Part shown: one piece after another, positions 41,687-50,344 of the stretch | Layout: each line of letters opens with the position of its first letter | How positions within the stretch are numbered: the stretch's first letter is position 1 | Assembly: GCA_039805565.1 (NCBI GenBank) | Contig: JBDLTZ010000106.1 | Location: 73,217 to 137,216, forward strand | Origin: CALJIC01 sp039805565 | GTDB lineage: Bacteria > Chloroflexota > Chloroflexia > Chloroflexales > Roseiflexaceae | Reading direction: 5' to 3' | Length of the DNA: 64,000 nucleotides | Made by a program: the position numbers and the translations under genes | The notes under the pieces: generated by a model | Seen by the model: only the letters and a program-made list of their open reading frames with translations | Databases searched by the model: none | What the model was told of the DNA's origin: nothing

Positions 41687-43780
41687 ATGGGCGGATCTCT
41701 GTACCGCATCGAGCTCCTTCTGATTGGGGCCGTGCTGCTGCTCGGCGCGGCACTGGCGGCGGCGGTGGATTTCCCGCTGCCGAACATGGTCGCCACGACG
41801 GAGTGGTCTGAGGGAGCAGGGCAGCTCGTCGCGCAGGGCATGGCGGCGCCGATGTCGGCGCTCCACGCGACCTCCGTGGCAACGGGGGTGGCGCTGGGGG
41901 AAGCGCGGGCGCTGCTGGAAGCACACAGGCGACCATCCTTCACCGGCGCTGGCTTCATCCTGCTGGCCGCTGTGGCGGTCGCTGTGCTCCGACGGTGGGG
42001 GGTGAGGCGCACCCTGGCATCAGCCCACGTCGGCTGTGCAGGGCGCGCGGGGCAGTGGCCCGCGAAACTGCGGGCGGCGTGGCGGCGGGCAAAGGAGCGT
42101 GTCAAGCACCTTGGAGCACATGTGGGCGCGCCCCTGGGCACCTGTGCGGGCCGTGTCAGAGAAGCTGTGCACGTCGCCGTGGGGCGGCTACGGGATCCGG
42201 CACGTACGGCCGCAGCGGTTCGAGCCGCCGGCGCGCCCGCTCTGGCCAATCCCTCCGTACACCCGCAGGATTCCGGGGTAGATGGAGCGCATCTCGCGGC
42301 GTCGAGCAGCGCGCCGGGAGCTCTCCGCACACACGCAGCCGAACCGACCTGGACGCCCGAGGACGCGGCACGGCTCGTAGCGGCTGCGCTGGCAGCCGAG
42401 TGGACCCGGCTCGGCCTACGGAGCACCGTGCGGCGGCTGGATGCCGAGGCGGGCGAGGCAGCGGCGACTGTGACGGTAGCCATCGAGGTGAACATCTCCG
42501 ACCAGGATGCCCTCCGCACGCTCCCCGAGCGCGTCGTACAGACGCACGACGGCTGGGTCGCCCGCTGGCGCCGAGACGCGCTGGTTGTGACGGTGCCTCC
42601 GAGTGAGGCCAGTATCGCCACCGGCCCGCTGCTGGCGCCGGTGCTGCGGCACGGCAGAGGCGTGGGGCGGGTCTGCGCCCTCCCACTCGGGTGGCCCGCC
42701 GCGGACACATCGGCCGCACCGGCGCACCTCGCTCTGTACGGCGACGCCGCGCCGCACATGCTCAGCGCCTGTCTCGTGAGCCTGCTCTACGCGCACCCGC
42801 CCGCGGAGCTGGCACTGGCGATCCTCGACGACGGCCAGGTCTCACCGCTGTTCGCCGACGCCCCGCACCTCATCCGGGCGCCCGGCAGCCCACGGGCGAC
42901 CACAGCGGCCCTCCAGCGTGGAATACGGCGCGGATGGCAGCGCGGCGCCCTGCGGCCGCTCATCCTGGCGCTTGTGGAGCCTGACGAGGGGCTGCTCACC
43001 GACCTTGCCGCCCTTGTGGCGCAGACGCGCCGGCAGGCGGGCATCCCGCTGCACTTGATCATCGCCCAGCGTCGCCTCCTGCCGGCAGGGCGCGAGCTCT
43101 ACGCGCTGCTGCCCGCGTGTGTCGGGACGGGTGGGCAGGGAGATGCGCGCCTGCTGCCAGGTGGTCGGCAGCCCGCTCGCGGCGCGCGCCTGATAGCGGG
43201 CGCGGGCAGGCTCGATGGGCAGCCGATCACGCTCGACGAAGGGCAGACACGCGCGGCGGTCATGGCGCTACCCCCGGCGTACACCGGGCTCCCGCCGGTG
43301 CTCTGGGATACCCCGGTGAGCCCGGCGCCCGTGCGCGCGTCGCAGCCCCCGCTCCAGCTCTCCGAGCCAATGGTCCCCACGACCAGCGAGCTCGCCCGGC
43401 GCCTCGGGAGCGCCGTCGCCGGCCAAGCGCCGGGAGAAGCCGTGCCCCAGCCCGCGCTGGCGCGAGCCGACGCCCTACCCACGCGCGGCCTCCTGCCCCC
43501 GGAGAGGCTGGAGCCGTTCGCCAGGCGGCTGCTGACCGACCCAGCCGTTGTGAGCGCGACACCCCCAGGCGTGACGCGGGGGCGCATCGCCGCGCTGCTG
43601 CCCGCCGAGGAGCGCGGCCGCGCCGCTGCGCTCATGGCCTGGCTCGACGCCGCGGGCGTTCTCGAAGACCCGCGCGACGAGACGCTGCGCTGGCGCGAGC
43701 CGCGGCGACTCCGCAGCGATGACCACGAGTGGGTCGCGGCGCGGCTGCGCTGCACAACGCCTGACACAGATAGCGTTTGA
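41687..43780 (+). CDS. FtsK/SpoIIIE-like protein lacking the Walker A motif (pseudo-ATPase)
   Basis: This is a 697-residue protein. It has two hydrophobic segments at the N terminus (LLLIGAVLLLGAALAAAVD; FILLAAVAVAVLRRWG), then from about residue 230 a domain that follows the FtsK motor layout: LALYGDAAPHMLSACLVSLLYA where FtsK has its P-loop, ELALAILDDGQ in place of the Walker B region, then ADAPHLIRAPG and IPLHLIIAQRR. The Gly-Lys-Ser/Thr of the P-loop is absent. Near the C terminus LEPFARRLLTDP...GRAAALMAWLDAAGVL resembles the FtsK gamma winged helix. It is likely a non-hydrolysing partner of the VirD4-type coupling protein encoded next. Confidence 0.6.
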   Translation: MGGSLYRIELLLIGAVLLLGAALAAAVDFPLPNMVATTEWSEGAGQLVAQGMAAPMSALHATSVATGVALGEARALLEAHRRPSFTGAGFILLAAVAVAVLRRWGVRRTLASAHVGCAGRAGQWPAKLRAAWRRAKERVKHLGAHVGAPLGTCAGRVREAVHVAVGRLRDPARTAAAVRAAGAPALANPSVHPQDSGVDGAHLAASSSAPGALRTHAAEPTWTPEDAARLVAAALAAEWTRLGLRSTVRRLDAEAGEAAATVTVAIEVNISDQDALRTLPERVVQTHDGWVARWRRDALVVTVPPSEASIATGPLLAPVLRHGRGVGRVCALPLGWPAADTSAAPAHLALYGDAAPHMLSACLVSLLYAHPPAELALAILDDGQVSPLFADAPHLIRAPGSPRATTAALQRGIRRGWQRGALRPLILALVEPDEGLLTDLAALVAQTRRQAGIPLHLIIAQRRLLPAGRELYALLPACVGTGGQGDARLLPGGRQPARGARLIAGAGRLDGQPITLDEGQTRAAVMALPPAYTGLPPVLWDTPVSPAPVRASQPPLQLSEPMVPTTSELARRLGSAVAGQAPGEAVPQPALARADALPTRGLLPPERLEPFARRLLTDPAVVSATPPGVTRGRIAALLPAEERGRAAALMAWLDAAGVLEDPRDETLRWREPRRLRSDDHEWVAARLRCTTPDTDSV

Positions 43781-43795
43781 GACGGAGAATATTTT

Positions 43796-46759
43796 ATGTC
43801 CACCTCACAGCGGCGAGCATCGCCTGGCTTCCCCACTGCCTCACGGCCACGCGGCGCCACGCCGCCACGCCCCGGGCTAGGGCTGGCCCTGCTGAGAGCC
43901 GCCCTGCTCGCCGCGCTGGCGCTGACGTTCCTGCGCCAGCCGCTGGCCGCGCTCGCGAATGAGATCAGGGCAGCCGGTGAGGCCTCGGCCCCACTCACCC
44001 CTGCCCGCACCGGCCGCCTGCCGCTCCCCGCGCCGCCCAACCCCCTCGTGCTGGCCGCCGACGCGCTAGGCACCGCGCTCGACCCACGCCTGCTGCCCCT
44101 CCTGCGACTCGCAAGTCTGCTCGGGCTGCTGGGGTTGGCGGCCGAGCTAGGGCTGGCGGCCGTCACCATGCCGCTCCAGCGAGCGGCCGCGGGCCGGCGT
44201 GGCGACTACCTGCGCGTGCGCCTACCCCTGCCGGCCGGCGGGCTCGTCCCCGGAGCCGACCCGGTCGCCGCACAGGATCTCTTCCGCGCGCTGCCGGGGT
44301 CCCTTCCGGCGGGCGGGAGGCTCCTCGGGCGGGCGCCCTGGTGCGCGCTCGTCCTCGGCGCGCGCGCCGGCGAGCCCGTGGAGATCGGCGTGCTCGTCGG
44401 CGGCGACGAGCCATCGCGCAGCCGGGCGCGCGCCGCCCTCGCGGGGCTGATCGCCGGGCTTAGCCCCGAGGCGCTGGTGGAGCAGCACGACGATCCCCTC
44501 GCGCTCGTCGCTGAGCCTCGTGCCGTGGTCGGGTGGCGCGAGTTGAGCCTGGCGCTGCCCTCGGAGTACCCGCTGCGACTGGCGGACGACAGCGCCGCAC
44601 CGGACCTGCTCGGGCCGCTGGTGGCCGCCCTGCGCCCTCGGGGAGCGGCCTACGTCGAGATGCACGTAGCACTCCGGCCGTTCGGCGGCGTGGCCGGCTG
44701 GGCGCTCAGCCGCGGATGGCGCGGGCGGGCCACAGGGCTGAAGCTGGCGCTGGAGCAGAAGGAGGACCTGGCGCTGGCGCGCGACGTCGCCGCGCTCGAG
44801 ACAAAGCTCGCCGGCGCGCCGTTCGAGATAACGATCCGTCTGGTGGCGGTGGCGTGCGGAGAGCGGGCGCCCTCAGAGATCGAGGCCGCTCTGGACACGG
44901 CGGAGGCCGCGCTGGCACCGTACCAGGCGCGCACCGCGAGCCGCCTCCAGCGCCTGGCGCGGGTCGCGAGGGGAAGCGCCGGGCCAAACGGCGGCCGCGC
45001 CCTGCTCACCCCCGTGATGAATCGCGCGCCTCGCTTCACACCGCCACCACCACTCCTGCTGCCGCTCCGCCCCTGGCGCGACCCGGCCATCCTGACCCCC
45101 GCGGAGCTGGCGGGGCTCTGGCACCTGCCCACGCCGGCCCTCGGCCCGCTCGTGCGGTGGCTCAGCTGCCGCGAGCTCCCCGCGCCGCCGGTGGCGCTGG
45201 CAGAGGCGCAAGGCCCTTACGAGGAAGTGCGCGTGACGGTGGGGCTCGCGCGCCGGCCAGACGGGAGCCACGCGCCGGTGGGGCCGACGCTGCGCGACCT
45301 GCGGCAGATCATGCACCTGACCGCCGGGATGGGCGCGGGCAAGAGCCGTCTGCTCGCCAATATCTGCGCCCAGCTGCTGCCGCACGGCTTCACCCTGATC
45401 GACGGCAAGGGCGACGACCAGGGCGGAAGCCTGGTCGCCACAGTGCGGCAGCTGGTGCCTCTTGCGGACGAGGGGCGGCTCGTGCTGCTCGACCCGCTCG
45501 ACGCCGAGTGGCCTGTGGGCCTGAACCCGCTCGCGGGCACGGACGTGGGCCAGCCGGGCGCGGCCGACCTCGCGCTCGGGCAGGTGCTCGCCACCTTCGC
45601 GCGGCTGGACCCCGAGACGTGGGGCAAGGCGGCGGGGATGCAGCAGTTCGCGCAGATGGCGACCCTGCTGGTGCTCGAGGGGCAGCAGCGCCCTACCCTG
45701 GCGCACGTCAAGCAGGCGCTGGCCGACGAGAGCTACCGCGAACGGCTGCTCGAGCGCGCCACGAACGTCGAGGTGCGAGCCTTCTGGCGCACGACATTCG
45801 CGCAGCTCGGCGAGGGGCAGCGCAGCAGCCGCGACGCCCTGCTGCGGCGGCTCGACATGCTGCTGACGGCCGAGACGACCCGCGCACTCATCACGCAGGC
45901 CGCGCCGACCTTCGATATGCGCGAGGCCATCGAGCGCGGCGTGATCGTGCTCGTGCCCATCCCGGACATGACGCTCGGTGGCCTGGCCGGCGCGGTCGCG
46001 ATGCTGGTGTTCCAGGCGTTCATCCGCGCCGCCTTCGCCCGCGGCGGCTCCGACGCGACCCGCGCGAGCTACCCGCTGGTCGTGGACGAGCTCCAGGTGC
46101 TCGTGGGCGACGGCGAGTCGAAGGACGTGGAGGTGGCGCTCACCCGGCTGCGCTCGCTCGGCGTCCCGGCGATCTACGCCCACCAGGCGCTGGCGCAGCT
46201 CGGCGAGCTCGGCCAGCTGATGCAGATCAACGCCGCGAACCGCGTCATCCTCCAGACCGGCGAGCCGGACGCCTCAGTGTACGCCCGCGCCTACGCGGCG
46301 AGCGGCATCACCGCCTCCGACATCAGCGGGCAGAACCCTTCGGAGCACCAGTATGCCACGCTGCGCTGCGCGGACATCCCGACGGGCCTGTTCTCGATGC
46401 GACCGCTCCCCTGGCCCGCCCCGCGCCCTGCCGACGCCCCACAGTACGACGGTCCGGACTGGCGCACGGCGCTGCCGGAGCCCCTCGACCCGATCGACCC
46501 CTCGCTGCTGCGGCTCGTGTACGGCCAGGTGGATGCAGGCAGGGCCGTAGCCGAGCTCACCGCCCTGGGCGAGGGCGACTGGCTGCGGGTGCTGGCACGC
46601 TGGGACGCCATCCGCCTGCACCAGCGGGCGCACATCCTGGCGCACCCGGGCTGCATACCGGACCGGCTGGAGCGCCAGCGCTGGCTCTCACGCCTGCTCG
46701 CCGCCCGCCCGCGCGTGCTGGCCGCCGCCGAGTACGCGCGCGCCCGGCCCGGAAGCTAA
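43796..46759 (+). CDS. VirD4/TraD-like type IV coupling ATPase
   Basis: This is a 987-residue protein. The N terminus has two hydrophobic regions (about 30-50 and 100-125), then comes a region of about 300 residues without recognised domain, then the coupling-protein ATPase domain: Walker A HLTAGMGAGKSRLLANI (about 510-520), FTLIDGKGDDQGG, LNPLAG, the Walker B YPLVVDELQVLVGDG (about 760) and VPAIYAHQALAQLGEL. The end is helical. VirD4-type proteins recruit DNA or protein substrate to a T4SS channel. With no relaxase in the locus, the substrate is unknown. It is the last gene of the 30-kb string. Confidence 0.82.
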   Translation: MSTSQRRASPGFPTASRPRGATPPRPGLGLALLRAALLAALALTFLRQPLAALANEIRAAGEASAPLTPARTGRLPLPAPPNPLVLAADALGTALDPRLLPLLRLASLLGLLGLAAELGLAAVTMPLQRAAAGRRGDYLRVRLPLPAGGLVPGADPVAAQDLFRALPGSLPAGGRLLGRAPWCALVLGARAGEPVEIGVLVGGDEPSRSRARAALAGLIAGLSPEALVEQHDDPLALVAEPRAVVGWRELSLALPSEYPLRLADDSAAPDLLGPLVAALRPRGAAYVEMHVALRPFGGVAGWALSRGWRGRATGLKLALEQKEDLALARDVAALETKLAGAPFEITIRLVAVACGERAPSEIEAALDTAEAALAPYQARTASRLQRLARVARGSAGPNGGRALLTPVMNRAPRFTPPPPLLLPLRPWRDPAILTPAELAGLWHLPTPALGPLVRWLSCRELPAPPVALAEAQGPYEEVRVTVGLARRPDGSHAPVGPTLRDLRQIMHLTAGMGAGKSRLLANICAQLLPHGFTLIDGKGDDQGGSLVATVRQLVPLADEGRLVLLDPLDAEWPVGLNPLAGTDVGQPGAADLALGQVLATFARLDPETWGKAAGMQQFAQMATLLVLEGQQRPTLAHVKQALADESYRERLLERATNVEVRAFWRTTFAQLGEGQRSSRDALLRRLDMLLTAETTRALITQAAPTFDMREAIERGVIVLVPIPDMTLGGLAGAVAMLVFQAFIRAAFARGGSDATRASYPLVVDELQVLVGDGESKDVEVALTRLRSLGVPAIYAHQALAQLGELGQLMQINAANRVILQTGEPDASVYARAYAASGITASDISGQNPSEHQYATLRCADIPTGLFSMRPLPWPAPRPADAPQYDGPDWRTALPEPLDPIDPSLLRLVYGQVDAGRAVAELTALGEGDWLRVLARWDAIRLHQRAHILAHPGCIPDRLERQRWLSRLLAARPRVLAAAEYARARPGS

Positions 46760-46883
46760 ATAAAACCACAGACGTGGTTCGAGAAGGGAGGGCCAGGGAG
46801 GGCTTGGCCATCCCTGAAACCCACCCATCAGACCGATTGGTGTGTGTGGAACTATGTAGAGCGAAGAGGTCGCGCGGTTCTCT

Positions 46884-47693
46884 TTACCGGTGCGCCGCAA
46901 GAAACGCGTGCACGGCCGCGAGGTACGAGTCACGTCGGTCGCGGCGCACGCTGTGGCCGGCGCCGGCGATGTGGGCGACCTGCGCGCCAGGAAGGAGCGA
47001 CTGGACCTCGCGCGACACATCCGGCGTAACGATACCCCCTAGCTCCGGGTCGCCGGTGATCAGCAGCAGCGGGCACGCGATGCGCGGGACGACCGCCTGC
47101 CAGTCGATCAGGATGCCATCGGCCGTCTCGAAGATATCGGGGTTGACCTGCGTCTTCGCATCGGCCCACGGCGCGTCCTGGTCCTCGGGCCAGGTGGGGT
47201 GCTCGGCCCGCCCCTTGCGGAGCAGTTCATCGCGCGGCATGCGCTGCATCGCCAGGATATCCTGGTGCCAGCGCGAGGTCCACTCCGGGTCGGAGCGGGG
47301 CGCGTCGGCGGCGCGCCAGGGCGGGTCCTCGAGCAGCGCGGCGCGAAAGAGGCCCGGGTGCTCGGCCGCAGCCCAGGCCGCCGTGGCCGCTCCCATCGAG
47401 TGGCCGAGCAGCAGCGGGCGCGAGAGCCCGAGCGCGACCACGAGCGCGGCAAGGTCTGCGGCGTAGACCGGCACAACATACCCGCCGGAGGTCTTCTCGG
47501 AGCGACCGTGGCCGCGCGCGTCGTACGCGACCACATCGTAGTCGCGCGCCAGCTCCTCGGCCACCGGCGACCAGCAGCCGGCCGCGTCGGTCATCCCGTG
47601 CGCGAGCACAAGCTGCGGCCCCTCGCCACCGCTGCGGTAGTAGCGTAGTGTGACACCGTTCGCGCGCACATCCGCGCTGTGCCAGTCCTTCAC
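46884..47693 (-). CDS. Alpha/beta-hydrolase fold protein
   Basis: This is a 269-residue serine hydrolase. The nucleophile elbow is GHSMGAATAA, the oxyanion region LAHGMTDAAGCW, a helical cap follows (LLEDPPWRAADAPRSDPEW), the acid residue lies around LLLITGDPELGG, and the catalytic His is in HIAGAGHSVRRD. The start is GTG 47693 with AAGGAGC upstream; it overlaps the SURF1 gene end by 4 nt, so they form a two-gene unit. The substrate cannot be inferred; esterases, lactonases and haloalkane dehalogenase relatives share this fold. Confidence 0.88.
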   Translation of the reverse strand: MKDWHSADVRANGVTLRYYRSGGEGPQLVLAHGMTDAAGCWSPVAEELARDYDVVAYDARGHGRSEKTSGGYVVPVYAADLAALVVALGLSRPLLLGHSMGAATAAWAAAEHPGLFRAALLEDPPWRAADAPRSDPEWTSRWHQDILAMQRMPRDELLRKGRAEHPTWPEDQDAPWADAKTQVNPDIFETADGILIDWQAVVPRIACPLLLITGDPELGGIVTPDVSREVQSLLPGAQVAHIAGAGHSVRRDRRDSYLAAVHAFLAAHR

Positions 47694-48469
47694 GAATGAG
47701 CTCCTTCGCCTGTAGAAAGCGGCTGCCGGGGACTGGGTACGCCCTGGCTCTGGCGGTACACGAGGGCCAGGTACGTCCCGACCAGGATCGCCGCGAAGGC
47801 GAACCACTGGAAGGAGTAGCCGAGGTGCGAGCCGAGGCCCAGGTCCTCGGTGGCGACCGGGATCGGCGGCTCGACCGCGTCGCCCTGCACCGGCTGCTGC
47901 TCGACGAACACCGGCAGCAGCGGGTAGCCGGTCTGCTGCTCGATGCGCTCGATGTCCACGCGGAACCAGGCTTCGAGCCGTGGCATCAGCGGGCCAGTGG
48001 GCGGGTCCTCCGGCCCTCCGATCCCGCTCTGGGACTGCCGCGCGACGCCGTCGATCACCACCTCGCCGGCGGGCGGAGCGTAGCGCGCGCGCTGCTCGGG
48101 GTCCTCGGCGCTGAGCGGCACCCAGCCGCGGTCCACCAGCACCGTCCCGCTTCCGTCCGAGAGGCGCAGCGGCGTAAGGACGTGGTAACCCGTGGCCCCG
48201 GCGTACGATCGGTTGCGCAGCAGCACCTCCTGCGACGGGTCGAATACCCCGCGCACCGTGACGTGGCGGTAGTCCAGCTCCTCGGGGGGCAGGGCAGGGT
48301 CCAGGTCAGTAGGCGGCAGCGCCATCCGCTCGACGACGCGCTGGTTGAGCGCAGCGCGCTGGAAGTGCCGGTCGAGTTGCCAGAGGCCCAGGTGGCACAG
48401 GAAAGCCACGCCGATGAGGACCACGACAGTCGCCAGTAGGCCACGGCCGGTAAAGAGTAGTTTCAGCAT
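47690..48469 (-). CDS. SURF1-family cytochrome oxidase assembly protein
   Basis: This 259-residue membrane protein has the SURF1 layout: an N-terminal helix (LLATVVVLIGVAFLCHLGLWQLDR), an exported domain with DYRHVTVRGVFDP, GYHVLTPLRLSDGSGTVLVDRGWVP and a C-terminal helix (HLGYSFQWFAFAAILVGTYLAL). SURF1 helps insert haem a into aerobic cytochrome oxidases, so the organism probably respires oxygen. GAGGTGA precedes the ATG. The gene is divergent from the Ppx operon. Confidence 0.9.
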   Translation of the reverse strand: MLKLLFTGRGLLATVVVLIGVAFLCHLGLWQLDRHFQRAALNQRVVERMALPPTDLDPALPPEELDYRHVTVRGVFDPSQEVLLRNRSYAGATGYHVLTPLRLSDGSGTVLVDRGWVPLSAEDPEQRARYAPPAGEVVIDGVARQSQSGIGGPEDPPTGPLMPRLEAWFRVDIERIEQQTGYPLLPVFVEQQPVQGDAVEPPIPVATEDLGLGSHLGYSFQWFAFAAILVGTYLALVYRQSQGVPSPRQPLSTGEGAHS

Positions 48470-48550
48470 AGTTCACCTCACTTGTTCATCTTATCACAGA
48501 GCAGCGGCATATGTTGTGCGGATACACAGTCCAGGTAAGCAATTCGTTAT

Positions 48551-48579
48551 TTGAATGAGGCTTCTGGTTGCGGTAGAAT
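48551..48579 (+). promoter_or_regulatory. Predicted sigma-70 promoter of the small-protein/ppx operon
   Basis: TTGAAT (48551-48556), 17-bp spacer and TAGAAT (48574-48579). The expected start near 48586 leaves about 35 nt before the small gene's ATG at 48621, which is why the longer frame beginning at 48555 was not used. Confidence 0.65.
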
Positions 48580-48620
48580 GCTCGGTGGCGTGGGGTATCA
48601 TGCCGCACAGGGAGCTCACT

Positions 48621-48782
48621 ATGCGCGTACTCTTCTGGGTTGGGGTCACGGCCGGGCTGGCGCTGTGGATCGCGAGTCTGCGCAGGCAGCTCCGGGCGGC
48701 GCAGCTACGGGGCGACATGTACCGCGACGCCGCGGTGCGGCTGGACCACATCATCTCTGGACTAGGTCAGCAGGAGCGCTAA
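48621..48782 (+). CDS. Small single-helix membrane protein
   Basis: This 53-residue protein has one transmembrane helix (VLFWVGVTAGLALWIASL), a basic stretch (RRQLRAAQLRG) and a short helical tail. GGGAG precedes ATG 48621. It ends 3 nt before the Ppx/GppA gene, so the two are co-transcribed. No family recognised; it could help tether or regulate the phosphatase. Confidence 0.6.
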   Translation: MRVLFWVGVTAGLALWIASLRRQLRAAQLRGDMYRDAAVRLDHIISGLGQQER

Positions 48783-48785
48783 CAC

Positions 48786-50303
48786 ATGCGAGAGCGCATC
48801 GGGGTTATCGACCTCGGCTCCAACACGACCCGCCTCATCATCATGGGCTACACCCCGCATCACTCGTTCCGGCTGATGGACGAGGTGCGTGAAAGCGTGC
48901 GACTCGCCGAGGGCGTGGGCGAGGACGGCCGCCTCCAGCCGAAGCCGATGGAGCGCGCGGTGGCGACCATGCGGCTGTTCAACAGTCTGTGCAAGTCGAG
49001 CGGCGTGCAGACGGTGGTCCCCGTGGCCACCAGCGCCGTGCGCGAGGCGAGCAACCAGGCGGAGTTCCTGGCGCGCGTCGAGCGCGAGTCCGGGCTGCGC
49101 TTCCGCATCCTGAGCGCCGAGGAGGAGGCCTACTACGGCTACCTGGGCGTAGTCAACACGCTGGACCTGAGCGACTTCTTCCTGGTCGACATCGGCGGCG
49201 GCAGCACGCAGGTCACGATGGTGCGCGGGCGCGGCCTGGTACGATCCTACAGCCGCCCGGTGGGCGTGGTACGCTTCGCCGACCGCTACGTCTCCTCGGA
49301 CCCGATCAGCGGCAAGGATTTCAGGGCGCTCGAGGCCGCCGCCACCGAGGCCTTCGTGGGGCTGGATTGGCTCGAGAGCGGCCGCGCCCAGGCGAGCGGC
49401 ACGGCGATGCTGGCCGGGATCGGAGGCACGATCCGCACGCTGGCCGAGGTCGATATAAAGATGCGCTCGTACCCGATGGACCGCGTCCACGGCTACACCT
49501 TCACACGGGCGCGGCTGGAGGGGCTGATCGACCAGCTGCGCGGCATGAGCCAGCGCCAGCGCGAGGACCTGCCCGGCGTCAGCAAGGACCGCTCGGACCT
49601 GATCCTGCCGGGGTCCGTCATCCTGCTCGAGCTCATGCGGCGGGGCGGCTTCGAGGAGATCACCGTGAGCGGCCAGGGCCTGCGCGAGGGCCTGTTCTAC
49701 GAGCACTTCCTGGTGGACGAGACGCCGCCGCTGTTCGGCGACATGCGCGGCTTCAGCGTGCAGAACGTCGCGCGCCTCTACAACTACGAGGCCCTGCACG
49801 CCGCCAAGGTGCGCGAGCTGTCGCTCTCGATGTTCGACCAGCTCAAGCCGCTCCACGGCTACGGCGACGCCGAGCGGGCGCTGCTGGGGTACGCCGCCAC
49901 CCTCCACGACATCGGGCTGGCGGTGAGCTACTACGACCACCACAAGCACAGCGCCTACCTGATCGTCAACGCCGCCCTCCAGGGCTTCACCCACCGCGAG
50001 ATCGCGATACTGGCGCTGCTGGTGCGCTACCACCGCAAGGGGGACGTGTCGGTGGACGGCTACCGCGACGCGCTGGGGCCGGGCGACGAGGCGCGCGTGG
50101 CGCGGCTCGCGGCCCTGCTGCGGATCGCCGAGTACCTCGAGCGCCGCAAGTCCCAGGTGATCCAGGGGCTCCAGGTGGAGATCGGGGAGCGGGTGACGAT
50201 GACCGCGCGCACGGTGGGCGACGCGACGGTGGAGATCTGGGATGCGAACCGCGGCGCAGGGCTGTTCCGCAAGTCCTTCGGGCGGGAGATCGAGATCGTC
50301 TGA
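48786..50303 (+). CDS. ppx: Exopolyphosphatase/pppGpp phosphatase (Ppx/GppA) with HD domain
   Basis: This is a 505-residue enzyme. The N-terminal actin-like fold has GVIDLGSNTTRLIIMG and FFLVDIGGGSTQVTMV. The second half (from about 310) is an HD-type domain with YAATLHDIGLAVSYYDHHKHSAYLIVN and IAILALLVRYHRKG. Such proteins degrade polyphosphate or convert pppGpp to ppGpp. The actin-fold phosphate loops are intact (DLGSN, GGGST), as is the HD motif. The upstream gene is the small membrane protein. Heptamers at 50304-50338 follow its stop directly. Confidence 0.92.
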   Translation: MRERIGVIDLGSNTTRLIIMGYTPHHSFRLMDEVRESVRLAEGVGEDGRLQPKPMERAVATMRLFNSLCKSSGVQTVVPVATSAVREASNQAEFLARVERESGLRFRILSAEEEAYYGYLGVVNTLDLSDFFLVDIGGGSTQVTMVRGRGLVRSYSRPVGVVRFADRYVSSDPISGKDFRALEAAATEAFVGLDWLESGRAQASGTAMLAGIGGTIRTLAEVDIKMRSYPMDRVHGYTFTRARLEGLIDQLRGMSQRQREDLPGVSKDRSDLILPGSVILLELMRRGGFEEITVSGQGLREGLFYEHFLVDETPPLFGDMRGFSVQNVARLYNYEALHAAKVRELSLSMFDQLKPLHGYGDAERALLGYAATLHDIGLAVSYYDHHKHSAYLIVNAALQGFTHREIAILALLVRYHRKGDVSVDGYRDALGPGDEARVARLAALLRIAEYLERRKSQVIQGLQVEIGERVTMTARTVGDATVEIWDANRGAGLFRKSFGREIEIV

Positions 50304-50338
50304 GTGCTCAGTGCTCAGTGCTGCACGCCGAGTGCTGA
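50304..50338. repeat. Heptamer array (GTGCTCA type) between ppx and ftsK
   Basis: Five 7-bp units (GTGCTCA, GTGCTCA, GTGCTGC, ACGCCGA, GTGCTGA) fill nearly all of the 41-bp gap between the convergent stop codons of ppx and ftsK. Confidence 0.75.
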
Positions 50339-50344
50339 GCACCC

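Noticed and set aside
16028..46759. Locus called an integrative conjugative element
   Set aside because: No relaxase, integrase, tRNA-flanked att site or direct end repeats were found, and composition matches the neighbours apart from the AT-rich island.
46760..46883. Possible hairpin (AGGGAGG...CCATCCCT) after the VirD4-like gene
   Set aside because: The pairing is imperfect and short; nothing supports it as a terminator beyond position.
48555..48620. Upstream extension of the small membrane protein before ppx
   Set aside because: It overlaps the -35/-10 promoter; the ATG at 48621 has its own ribosome site.
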